From: Sclerodactyla briareus
Taxonomy: Eukaryota; Echinodermata; Holothuroidea; Dendrochirotida; Sclerodactylidae
Assembly (NCBI GenBank): GCA_026419785.1
Contig: JAODTK010000300.1
Coordinates: forward strand, 310,001 to 374,000
DNA: 64,000 nt
Direction: 5' to 3'
The position numbers and the translations under genes were made by a program. Of this stretch, positions 33,950-46,600 are shown one piece after another. Numbering within the stretch: position 1 is the stretch's first letter; every line of letters begins with the position of its first letter. The notes beneath the pieces were generated by a model. The model did not search any database. It was not told the DNA's origin and saw only the letters and a program-made list of their open reading frames with translations.

Positions 33950-36900
33950 CGCCAGAAAGGAACTAACTGACCTAGCACTAAATCGCATCTTAGTGCCAGT
34001 GTGAAAATGCAAAATATTTCAAACTAGAGTGCGTGTGAAAGTGTGCTAAATTGCACCGAATTGCATCTAAGACCACCTGGAAATGAGAAAATTTAGAACC
34101 CTCTCACAGCCCACCATCAATCTCCAACCCCTCATAAAATCAGCAGTCCCCCCCCCCCCTCCACTAAAAAAATCCTGCTGCCATGGTTTGGATCCCCCTT
34201 CCAAAAATCCTGCATCAGCCCCAGGGAGCAGGCTGCGCCTTCTTACCCATTGTTTACGCCGATGGGCATTGACCCTTTAGGTCAGTAATCAGTCAGTGAA
34301 CCTACGAATATGTCGAATACATATATGAGCGAAATAGCAGCTGGGTCAAATTGAGGGGCGAAATGCACTAGCGTCCCTTTCAACCAATTTATCGAGGGTG
34401 ATGCCTCACCCCCCAATGATAGCCGCTCATGCATGCACCCTATCGAGAGGCTCCCCCTTCCCATCATGGAGCCAGAGTGGGTATGTGCAAAAATGTACAG
34501 ACCCCGACGAAGGACTCGTGCCACGACAAATTATCCTAGCTATTATGTAGGAGTAGACACTTGCCTGTTTATGCAAAATGGCCAAAAATTTACCCTAGAT
34601 GACCTTGACCTCAAATTTCTGAACACCCCATATATACCATTGCCCAATTATACTACTGACCAACTTTCAAATTATCCAATCTATTCTGTAGGAGTAGAAG
34701 CCACTTGAACGTTCAAACAAAATGGCATTGGTCCCAGTAACACTGACCAACTTCATGATCATACGACTGTAGGAAAAGCATTTTGCGTATTTCGTATGAA
34801 ATAGCCAGAGTAGAGGTGGTGGCAGGATTTTTAATTAGGTTTTCTCTACCATGAAACCTCTATACACCAACAACTCCTTTTGTTTACATTCCTCAAGTCA
34901 AATGTCATGACTAAATGGGGCTGTTGCTAGGAATTATGAACTACATATATACCAAGTAAAATGTTGCGGATTTATGCCACCTGCGACTGGGTGGGGTACA
35001 GCAACTGACAAATCTACATACACACTGAGTTTATGATACCCAGAAATAGGACAACCAAACAGTCAATACTCCACAGTGAGAAATCATTACAAAGTCTGTG
35101 TCTCGTTCATTTTGCACAATACACATGCCACAATTTGAGAGTGTTTCTCAGCGCATAGCACAACTACTCTTCTTAGTCACAGAATAAATTCACAGAGAAT
35201 AATGTAAATTTTAGTCACAGAATAAATTCACAGAGAATGATGACTATGGTGTGTTGGGGTAACAATTGTAAATTTTATTTGACTTCTCGAAATAGAACGT
35301 TCAAAAGGACAGAGTTTTTTGACGGAAGGAATGTCAAACTGAGCAGAAATAAAAGCGATGCTATTTACATAAATCCCTCGAAAATCTCCCCAGCAGCATT
35401 GGTACCATAAACTCTCAAAAAAATAATGTACACTACACACAGAGTGAAATACAACAGACGAATCTGCCCACTACTCCCCATGAGGCTCCAAACACAGTGC
35501 TCAAATTAATTGAAATTATTCCTAAAGCTGTGACTGAGCACAGGCACAGGCAATTGAGATATTCGTTAACAGCCAAAAGGCTTAGTGGTGATTCCTTGAC
35601 TGCCTTGATTTTCAAGACCTCAGATGACCTTTCTCTCCCCCCCCCCCCTCCGACTTCAGAACAATAGGATTCATGTACTCATTATGGGGGACCCATATAC
35701 CAAGTATGTGCTTCATTCATCAGGTGGGGACGAGTTACAGGATTTGAGCGCCAGGATTTGCTGAAATGATAATTTTCCAAAATTTTCTACCTTTTAGGAG
35801 GCGACATGCAAAACTTCAGCTCAATCGGGTCAAGCATTCTGGCGTTTTTTTTGCTCACAGTTTTTCAGACTTGGACCTTCGGTGACCTTTTAGGTGACCC
35901 CATATAATAGGATGCATGTACTCAATATGGGGATCATAGGTATGATAATCGTAAATTTTGCCAGACTATCAATTCTACAATTAACCCATTCACCAAAAAT
36001 GATTCTCCACTACATCAAGAACAAAAGGGTTTGTATACTACCCATGAGAAAGCTGCATAACAAATTTCAGCTTGATTGAACCAAGCATTCTGGACTAACT
36101 GTGTTCACAAGTTCCTCAGACTAACCTCTGTTGACCAGACATCAAAACGATAGGGTTCATGTACTGATAATGAATATTGCATGGTCGATATTCTAAAGCG
36201 TAGATGGAGTATATAGCAGTACAGGTAGTATCCGAGAGGTAGACTATAGAGGTAAAAAGACGTGTTTCCCACATTTCATGCACCAGCAAACTTGGGCGTG
36301 TTAAAACATGGCTTCAGGAAGTGGATGCACACGATTGTGTTATCTCATGCTTAATTTCCACAGACCATTTATTTTAGGCATGCCGCTTCCTCATTACTAG
36401 GCATCAATTTCAGCACCTTCTCCAGCGAGATACACACTCCTACAAAAACAGTCTACGGGACAATCTAGTAAAAAATGGGTACTTGTGACGTCGAGAGTAC
36501 CGAAATCTGACAAATCCTATTTTTACTGCAAATGAAGCAAACTTCAAAGAAAATTCATTGGGGTTATTTAACATTTCCAACAATTTCTTTTCACAGTTTG
36601 TTTCTACATGAACATGCATATCAAGTGTGTTCACAACTTCACAATAGACATAGCAAATACATATATATGGCACAGAAAATCCTGGAATCCTTTTCTTAGG
36701 GTTATGATGTCAATTAAACTAGGGTTATTATTATAAAAAAAAAATGCACATGGTGTTGGGGTCCAACAGCCAACCATATCAATACACGTCCTACTATTGA
36801 TATTCAATCGTTACATATGGGTCAATATTTCCAAACCCTGGATCAATATATTTCAACCATTTCACTGGCATGGAGGACTTTAGTTAACATTGCATTTACC

Positions 36901-37355
36901 TTTGCCATGGGCCACTATAGTCAACAGCGGGTATAGGCCGAGATGATTGTAGTTAACAAAGCACCCCCTGTATCACGGCCACTCCACAGTTGGAAAGAAC
37001 ACATCGGGGGTTCACATTTCCCGTGTCAGATACAGTGGTGGAGAGCAGCCGTGTCTCTGCAGGGGCATATAGATAAGGATACCTCTCTGTGCCATAAGAG
37101 AGAACATCCAATTTCGAACGAATCATCTGTTCTATGGATCACATATTTCTTGCCCGAATAATTACAGAGAACTTAAAGGAGGTGGCTTTGTACCTGAAAG
37201 TTGACGTACTGGGAAAAATAGCTGGTATTGGAAGAGCTTCTCCTGTCATCAAATGGCTTTCAAGGGGGAATGTGGTATGAATGATGTAATGTGTGCCACC
37301 ACTCATCTGGATTTAGGTATCGCAAATGGGCGCCTAATTGTACATCTTCCAATAC
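33950..37355 (+). repeat. 3.4-kb segmental tandem duplication, copy 2
   Basis: Second copy of the preceding segment, about 30 bp shorter overall. It contains the matching TGACCT-rich element at 35582-36165. Open frames differ between the copies because of indels, which argues against coding function. Confidence 0.95.
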
Positions 37356-37559
37356 ACACTATGCAATGCAAAAAGCAAGTACAAGTATCAAAATGACCGG
37401 ATAGATATATATATATATGTGCCACAAAAATTTTTTCCCAAAGAGGCCTCCATATTAATGTTGTGTGTTCCAAAGGTGAAGTTCATCAGCCCGAATGATA
37501 AATTTTTCCCGTCTCCATGATTGCTTGTCCATCCTACCAAGAAAATCATTTATGGAACA

Positions 37560-37681
37560 CTGGCTGCGGACACCAGGAGGAGGCCGACACCAACCCGTGG
37601 GAATGGGGGGCGTCCCAGACCTGGTACTGTCATGACTGCCCTCAGTAGACCCCACTCGAAGCAACCGCCTGCCACCGCCCC
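37560..37681 (-). CDS. HNRNPH: possible terminal exon of the hnRNP F/H gene
   Basis: A strong acceptor (ctctcctcccag) opens onto GGGGCGGTGGCAGG, which would continue the Gly-rich domain after a gtaagt donor 1.7 kb upstream. The frame is not certain. One reading stops at TAA near 37555, another stays open longer. No match to a known hnRNP C-terminus was recognised, so the 3' end of the gene remains open. Confidence 0.35.
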
Positions 37682-40600
37682 CTGGGAGGAGAGAGGAGAG
37701 GAAAACGTTATAGGTGGGATGACGAGCACAAAATATACATGTGTAAAGGCCTGGTTACACTGTAACGGTAAAAAAAAAGCTGAAAAATTAATCATTCACA
37801 AAACAAACCAAATAGGCCCCCGTCCACAAGACCAGAACAATAAAATGCGGTCAATCCTGTACGTCATTTCATATACGACAGGGCCTTGGGGGAAGTAGCT
37901 ATTTTGGGTGACTACTTGCATTCTATAGCTCCACTGTATGCAACATACATACATGACTGGTATGGGAATCAGACATAGCGTCATATAGCCCCACTGTTGC
38001 ACACATACGACAGAGGACTTGGTATGTGGAATCGGACAAGCTCATAAAACCCCCCACGTCTGCACCCATTGATAGGAATGATTTTTTGTGTATGGCCGAT
38101 AGAACCGCCCTAATACACCCCACTGTATGCACACATACGCAAGACTGGTTATGGGACTCAGACACAGCTTCACTATAGCCCCACTGTATGCCACACATAC
38201 GCAGAGGACTGGTATGGGAATCAGACACAGCTTCATAAACCCCCACTGTATGCACACTATGCATAGGACTGGTTATGCGGATTAGAAACAGCTTCAACAG
38301 CCCCACTGTATCACACTACGCATAGGATTGTTATGGGCAATCAGACACAGCTCATATTAGCCCCACTGTATGCACAATACGCATAGGACTGATGGATCAG
38401 CAAGCTCATATAGCCCCACTGTTGCACAATACGCATAGGACAGGTATGGGAATCAGACACAGCTTCATATAGCCCCACTGTATGCACACATACGCATAGG
38501 ACGGTTATGGACATCAAGACACGGCAATTCATAATATCCCCCACTGTACATGCACACATACATAGATGGGACTGGTAATGGGAAAAATCATACAACCGCC
38601 CTATTAGCCAGCCCCATGTGATCAACCATACGCATGACAGGTATGGGAATCAGACACAGCTCCATATAGCCCCAGCCCCACTGTATGCACAATACCGCAT
38701 GACTGGTATGACGTAATCAGACACAGCTTTCATAAAGCCCCACTGTATCACACATACACATAGGACTGGTATGGGAATAAGACACAGCTCCATATAGCCC
38801 CACTGTATTCACACATATGCAATAGACTTGGTATGGGAAATCAACAACGCTCCATATAGCCCCACTTATGCACACATATGCATAGGACTGGTATGGGACT
38901 CAGACACAGCTTCTACAACCCCATGGATGCAACACATACGCATAGAACTGGATGGTAATCAGACCAGCGTCATATGTTCCACTGTATGTACACAACATAC
39001 AGTACTGGTATGGAATCAGCCATCTTCATATGCCTCCCTACAGGTACACACACATACATGGTCCAAATTTCAAATTAGTACAGACAAAGAATTAGTGGCA
39101 ACATCTTGCAACTATTGTTGCTATGAGAGCAGTTTGTCATTCTCTTCAAATTTGAAAAGAACATTGGCCACAATTGTCCTCCAATATTTGCCACTTTGAT
39201 TTGTGTTCAATCGGGGTTTTGATTACCACCCAATATTCTAGTCAAAGAATCGTTTCCAATTCAAGTCAACTTACACTGACCTTTCATTACTAACAAAACT
39301 TACAGATAAATCCTACTCAGAAAGATCTCGCCTGATACTTACAGGTTACCAGCGGCACCAGCGCCTCCTCCATATCCGCCATAGCCTGCCACTGCCCCCT
39401 CCTCCCTGGTTGGCTCCATACCCAGTGCCACCCGCCAAGTTACCACCGCACCGCTTCCGTAGCCACTGCCTGCCCCTTGCACCCCCAGCCGGTCAACCGC
39501 CAAATTACCGCCGGCACCATAACCACCCCCGCCGCCTGCACTGCTCCAAAACCACCGTGGCCAACCGCTGGCGCCAAACCCGCCCGTCGCGCCGCCAGCT
39601 GGCACCAAACCAACTCAGCATGGGCGCCGAAGCCACCGCCAGGACCATAGCCACCACCACCAGCCCCATAGCCGGATCCATTGCCGTTGAACTCATCGCC
39701 TGTAGGGCAAATAAGGAATGACGTACAATACTATTGCTTGACCTCAAATTGTACAGAGATTATGACCTCTGGGTCATGCTGTTAACTCCCAGTGTTGCCA
39801 GTTGTGGGGTGCCATGACATACTCTGGTAATATGTCACTCACTAGTGTGCGTAGTTAATAAACTTGTGGACAATTGCCTGACTTCATCCTGAACAATGAA
39901 GTCCTGAAAAACAAAAACCAAATTTCAGCTGTCACCAGTGTCAACATTGAAGAACAGGTGCCCTATTTTTTTTATGACACCATAAAAAAACATCTAAAAC
40001 AATTACTATTAGAACCAAGAGAACCATAGTTGGGACGAGCATAACCTTGAACATCTGCAAAGGCTACAAGATATAATAAACAAACATTAGCGTTGGAAAA
40101 CTGGCTATTCCTTTAGAGAATTGGCGAGTGCGTGTGTGTGTTGGGGGAGGGGGAGGGTTGGCAGAGTAGGACAGGCAATTTTCTCTAGGCCAGTTCCCAA
40201 AGATTGTTCTGTACATTATTCATTGCGTTCATTGTACTTATGTGATTATTGACACCAGATCATACAGTGGAACATTTTTATTTTATTTAGACTTAACCAT
40301 AGTAATATTTAGGGTATGCGGGGGAGGGGGGAGGTTGTTTCTTGCCATTAAGATGGCAAATCGTTTCTCGGGGCAGTTCCCAAAGATTGTACAGTACACT
40401 TTGCATTTGTACTTGTGTAATCTTGGACACCGAATCATCAGTCAAAAATTATAATGCACATGTGAGCGGCCTCTTCACTGAAAAATCAGTATTCATATCG
40501 AGTGTCCGGAGGGGGGTTTTGCCGTAGTATAGGCAATTTTACCCCAGAGCAGTCCCCAACCATAAAAAGCCAGAAGGCTTAGTGATTCCTTGACTATTTC

Positions 40601-43600
40601 TGACATAACCTAGAGCTTAGACACAATGACAAATTGGGAGATTGCCAGCTCATTATGGACAACATATCATCTGACAAATTTCCATTCACTCAACACCAAC
40701 CAATATGGTTCCTCTACTCTTGATAAGCATTCTACACACTGAATTTCAGATTTTCAGACTTTGACCTATAGTACCTCAGATGACTTCTGACCTGACCCAG
40801 AAACAATAGGGTTCATGTACTAATTGTGGGGAACACACATACCAAGTATGGGCCTCATCAATCCAGATGAAGTTGAGTTTTACAAGCCAAAATTGGGCAA
40901 AATCAACTACTCACAAATTTTCATTTCTTGACCAAAATTCCCCACAACCTATACCAAAACAATTGGGTTACTGTACTCCCCATAAGAACGCACACCGAAC
41001 CAAATTCAACTTCATCAGATCTGACCACCATTCTGGACTTATCATGTTTCCAAAGTTCTCACACTTCTCTGGTGACCTCTCTGGTGACCTCAGACCTGAC
41101 CCAAAAACAATAGGGTTATTACTCATCATGGGGAACACACATACCAAGTATGGAACTTGATCCATCCAGTGCCAAATTATCTATTTTTCACAATTTCCCT
41201 TTTTTTTTTTCTCACAAGTGTGACCCCCGATTTACACCAAAAACAACAGGGTTAGCTGTGACCCTCATAAGAAGCTGCATACACGAATTTCATACTGATC
41301 GAACCAGGCATTCTGGACTTACTGTGTTAACAAGATTCTTCAGACTTTGACCTCTCTGACCTCAGATGACCTTTGACCTGATCTCAAAACAATAGAGATC
41401 ATGTTCTCATTATGGGGAACCCATTTACCAAGTATGAACGCCATCCATCCAATGTAGTTACCGTGTGTTGTTACAAGTGATATTGCCAAATTATCAATTT
41501 TTTCCCAAATCTGACCCCCGAATTACACCATAAACAAAAGGGGGTTCCTGTACTCCTCATGAGAAAGCTGCATACAAATTTTCAACTGATCGGACCAGGC
41601 ATTCTGAAGGTTATAGTGGTAACAAGATTTTTCTGATTTTGACCTCTCTCGACCTCAGATGACCTTTGACCTGATCTCAAAACAATAGAGATCATGTTCT
41701 CATTATGGGGAACCATATATAAAGTGTGAAACTTGATCCATCCAAGCGGAGTTGAGTCATCGTGTCTCACACACACACACACTGTCATGACTGCATAGAT
41801 TCCTCTGACTCGTCAAGGAATCAAAAATGGTTCTACACACTATTCATTCCAGCTGATATGTACTTGTGTGAGACTATGACACCAAAAACCACAGTCAAAC
41901 ATTAAGTGATTGTGAGCTGGCCTATTAGAATTTTGGAATGACCCCCCGGTTTCCCAATCTTCTTACCTGCTCCGCCAGCAGCCTGCTCATCGGGAACGTC
42001 CGCGAGTGGATGAAAAGCTCTATTTACGAGAGCCCATGTTTGTCCTGTCTTAGTCCTGGCGGGGCCGCTGCATCTCCTAGGAGCCAAACTCAACATCGGC
42101 CTCGCCGTTCTTTCTGCCGTCATCGTCGAAGCCCATGCTGATCCTCCTAGGGGTAAGTAATACCAGCGAACCAATGCAAAGAAAGGAAAGTTGATCATTG
42201 TTTCCCATTTCCTTACCCTCACTTGCCACCTTCTCTATGTCACCTGCTGCGCATAGACCTATAAAAGGCCTGGCTTGAATGAACCGATATAGATTTCAAC
42301 TAATTTGCAAACATGTTTCATTTCATGGTAATCTTCAGCGGTTGAATAGCTGGTGATGTTGCTCCACGAATGAGAAGGATTGCCACACACTTTCCGAGTG
42401 CCTAGTAGCCAGTTACAAAACTAAAGACCGCATGTATATCGGTGTTCCAAAACAACGTCCTCAGTGTCTGGTGTCATTTTCAGACACTGATATACTCATC
42501 GGGCAGGAAATTGCGCCAGTTAAAAGCTCTGCTTAATCGACCCATCATTGTCTTTTCCCCAATTTTGCAACTTTTTTAATGGTGTATACTTACCAAGCAG
42601 ATGTTTAAAGGCCAATGGTCTTGTAACAGATTGTCCCTGAACTAGTTCCAGTAGAAGAGGTACATATGAAAAACCACACCCGAAATTTGGAGGTTCTAGC
42701 ATGTTCACTTGTCGAGATATTCAATTTACTTTTGAGAAATTTGAGAAATTCATGACATCACAGGGGGAACGATGCAAAGCCGCCCATAGAACCTACACAG
42801 TAGATGCTGCATTTTTGCGCCATGATAACTGGAAAACCAGAGAGGATATTCACCTATAAATGGATGAGATTATTCTCTAGTATATCATGAACGAATTTGT
42901 AGGTTTTCATCTGGATCCCATCTATAGTTTGTTAGGTACAAGATTTTCAAAAGTGCATGTTTTACATTGACTTTGTGTATAGGGGATCCCGTGGTTCCCC
43001 CCATGATGTCACAAGGCGAATTTTGCAATATCTGATTGCGCCTTATTGGTTCACTCGAATTCGGCGGAAATTTGGTCAGGGGTTTCTGCTGTCATACTGT
43101 GATAAATAGAATGTATCAGGAGTCTAGTCCCATTTGCATGACCATTGGCATTGAAAACCTACACAAGGCTTGGCGAGGTTATACACCTGGACAATATACT
43201 TAATATCGGCAGCTGTATAAGCCTAACCTAGTAGAAATATGTCTCTTCGTAGCACTTCCCAATGTGGATGGGGTTATTAACACACAGATTCGGGCGAGAT
43301 TCACGCAGATGTCGATTGCCTATACCACTCAATTCTTCAGTTCGCGAAAGCCTACCTCACACTGTGCGGAATTTGAGGCGGCGATGCTCACGATCACTGC
43401 TTGCTGTCACCGCACACAGGTTTGTGGCTGCTTGCAAAAGCGCACGGTCGATTCCCAATCGACCATATTGTTTTGTGAAAACTTGCAGGAGAACACAAAC
43501 CTGGATATGTTTCATTTCAAAGATACTGTGTGAACACTCCCAAGAAATACTGAAGGCATCAAACAGTACTCTTGGTCCCCCAACTTTCAGTTCCCAACTG

Positions 43601-46600
43601 CGTATGCATGATTATGGATGCCCTTACAAACTACATGGGCCTTGCGGAACCCCTGAAAATTTCTAAACTTGGTAAGAACATCGCAGTCGAAGTTCGCACG
43701 GCTGACGTTGGGCCGGCCGCTCACGGCGGAACGGTCTTGTGGTCATCGCCTCTCACCTCACGGTCACACAGAGACCGTGAGCCATGACCATAAGCTGTTT
43801 CAAGCTTTGCGGTCCACAAATTCCGAACAGTGTGAAGCAGGCTTAATGGTCAATTCCCCTTGTGAGGGACATTGAGTATCCCAGCTATTATGCAATGTTT
43901 GTGGGACACTCAACTCCCTAATAGCCACCCCTGATACTTTAAGTGTGGGCAGCTGTTTTACCTGGTTGCTGGTGACCAATTGTTGACCAGTACACTCTTT
44001 GAAACCTGCACTTATAATTGTTACAATTCCCAGTCCTTCATCGTTTTTGAGATTATGGGGTAGGCAAGTGGTTGGGTGATCAGCACAGAACTTGAGCGTT
44101 ATATAGCAAATAACACCAGAGGGGCAGTCATGAGAAAGTGTAACGAGTTTTGAAACTTACTGGTGGAGATTATACTCCCTGAGAAGACTTGTGATTCCTT
44201 ACCTCTCTGAGTCCTTTCTCTGTAGCAGAGTAGGGTAGCCCACGCATGTGTACGTGGTGCCCCGTGGAGCTTACGTAATCCGAACCGGCCTTGGCACCCA
44301 TTCGTCCTCCAGCACCGCCAAAGCCCGCACCACCACCACCGCCGCCGCCCCCTCTGCCACCACCTGGGCCATACCCATCTATCCACCTGCAGGAGGAAGC
44401 ATTTCAATAGATATCAGTCGTGTGAGACTTTGTAGTGATGGCCTGTACAACAGTCTGTATGCAGGCAATCAGCCAGTCACGATTTCCCATACTGAGTGAT
44501 GTTGACAGGACTTCTCCGATAACTATCAACGGAAAAAATCAAGGTCGTGTTCGTACGTTTTATTTTCCACTTGAGCGGAGACTTAATAAATGGCTATGAA
44601 TACAGTATATCTAGTATCAAAAGACTCCAGTACAGAAAGAAACAGACTTTCCGGCTGCCAATAGCAAGCATTAATTTGTGTTTGTGCTATCCTAATTAGT
44701 GCCCCCTTTGAACCATTTTTTGTTAGACCAATCAAGTAGGGCTCACAATTGTTTTTGGATCGAAAATATACCTCCACAGTGTTTGAGAGAAGTTAAACAG
44801 GAATAATGAGTCTGATTAATAGGGGAGGTGAAGATATAAAACATGGCATGAAGCATTCTACGCTTCTTTCGGACAAGTTTATTTCATCCCTAGACCTGAA
44901 TGTAAACAGAATATTATGCTGCCAAGAAATACTCTGTTTTTAAACCTCTTCATGGAAGAAAACATGATTCAACAAGTTTACACATAATGGTCCATTATAA
45001 CACTCACCAAGTAGGATTGTAACCTAACCCAATCTATGGGCGAGGGAACATTTCACAGAGTTCACATTTTTTTTACATAACAGTTCATTATACGCCTTTA
45101 ATGACTTGATCTTAAATCCCTGAACACCAATACGGTTAGCGCTAATTCTTAGTAACACTGACAGAGTATGATGGTATTCCAACCAGAACTGCTACCACCC
45201 CAAATCCTAATCTGCCCCCTGAAATTACCATACCTATGATTACCTCTCTGTGGAACCCATTCACCTCCTCTAGCAGCAATAAGGTCACCACTGCTGCCAC
45301 CAAATCCTAATACCACCCATGAAACTTGCCATGTTATACCAACCATATCCACAATTATCTATGATTACCTCCCTGTTGGACCCATTCACTCAAATCTCTG
45401 GCAGCAATGAAGTCACCATCGCTGCCTTCAATTCCCATTTACCAACCCCAGAAAAATACCATGTACATACATCCACTGTGACCTTAAACTACCTCTTATT
45501 AGTTACCATCCACCCCTCCTTTCTCTTTATAGTACCTCTTGTAGAGTCAAGGCGAACACTGCATCCCATACCACACCCAACCATGCCTGCTATAACTCAT
45601 TATCACAACTATGGGGGCCAGCCAAGTTAGCAAACAATGACCAGGCATGCTCACCAATGGAGCAGCAACCATATCCCATTCCACCCGCATACCATCCCCA
45701 TATACCCACATAGAGGGAACATTACCTCTCTGTGGACCCCATCCACCTCGTCCCCCTCTTCCACCTCTCGCAGCACCAAAGTCACCACCGCTTCCACCGT
45801 AGCCGCCATATCCCATACACCGCCGCCGTCTGTAGAGCCGCCGCCACCCACCGTACATGCCACCACGCCTCCGCGCAATCTCCATAACTAAAAGGAGAAT
45901 AAGTCATGGCTAGTTTTATGCCAATTTTTATATGTATGAGACCTTGCACTCAAACACATCAAATCTGGCCCCCAAAAGACATGAGTAGATACAGCGAGTA
46001 ATCAAATGGACCCCCGCCCGATGGTACATACCCACTGAGAGTGTGTCCCTTTAACACCTAGATGGACCAAATGAATCAATTGATCGGTTACTTGGGCAAT
46101 GTGTAACTGACATGCTAACACGTTATCTGTCAAGGGTTATGCAGATGTGAATAGGCTGGCATCCCGGATTTTTAAAACTTTCAACAACGGAACAAATCTC
46201 AAATAATGATTAAAAGCCAAAAACTGTTGCAATTTACTTGCAATGAACGAGCATATACATTTCTACATAAAGTAAGTATTTACAAAGAGTAAAGTATGAA
46301 GATGCTCAAGTATGCAACACAAAACATTTTCAAGTAAGGAAATGACAACAAATAACACCCCTTCAATAACCACACCCTAATATCACCATGACATGCTGAA
46401 TCACGGGTGTAAATGTTGGTTTCGAATTCTACAGAGAGATGACCCATTAGTGGCACGTACGCCTAGCCGTGAATTTAGGCCCATCCCTCGTGGTGGGCCA
46501 TAGTTACCCATGCCGCCACCACCACCTCGGCCTCCGGCCCGGTCATATGGGCCGGGTCTGTTGCCGCCGAAACCTCGGCGGAACCTCGGATCGACGTATT

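Noticed and set aside
33540..34004. 154-codon plus-strand open frame
   Set aside because: It spans the junction of the tandem duplication and is not preserved as an open frame in copy 2.
37920..39060. CRISPR-like regular repeats
   Set aside because: The whole unit repeats without unique spacers, the copies are noisy, and the genome is eukaryotic.
43262..43875. Overlapping plus-strand open frames up to 134 codons
   Set aside because: They lie in an hnRNP intron, show no family motifs and are not supported by codon bias or splice sites I could see.
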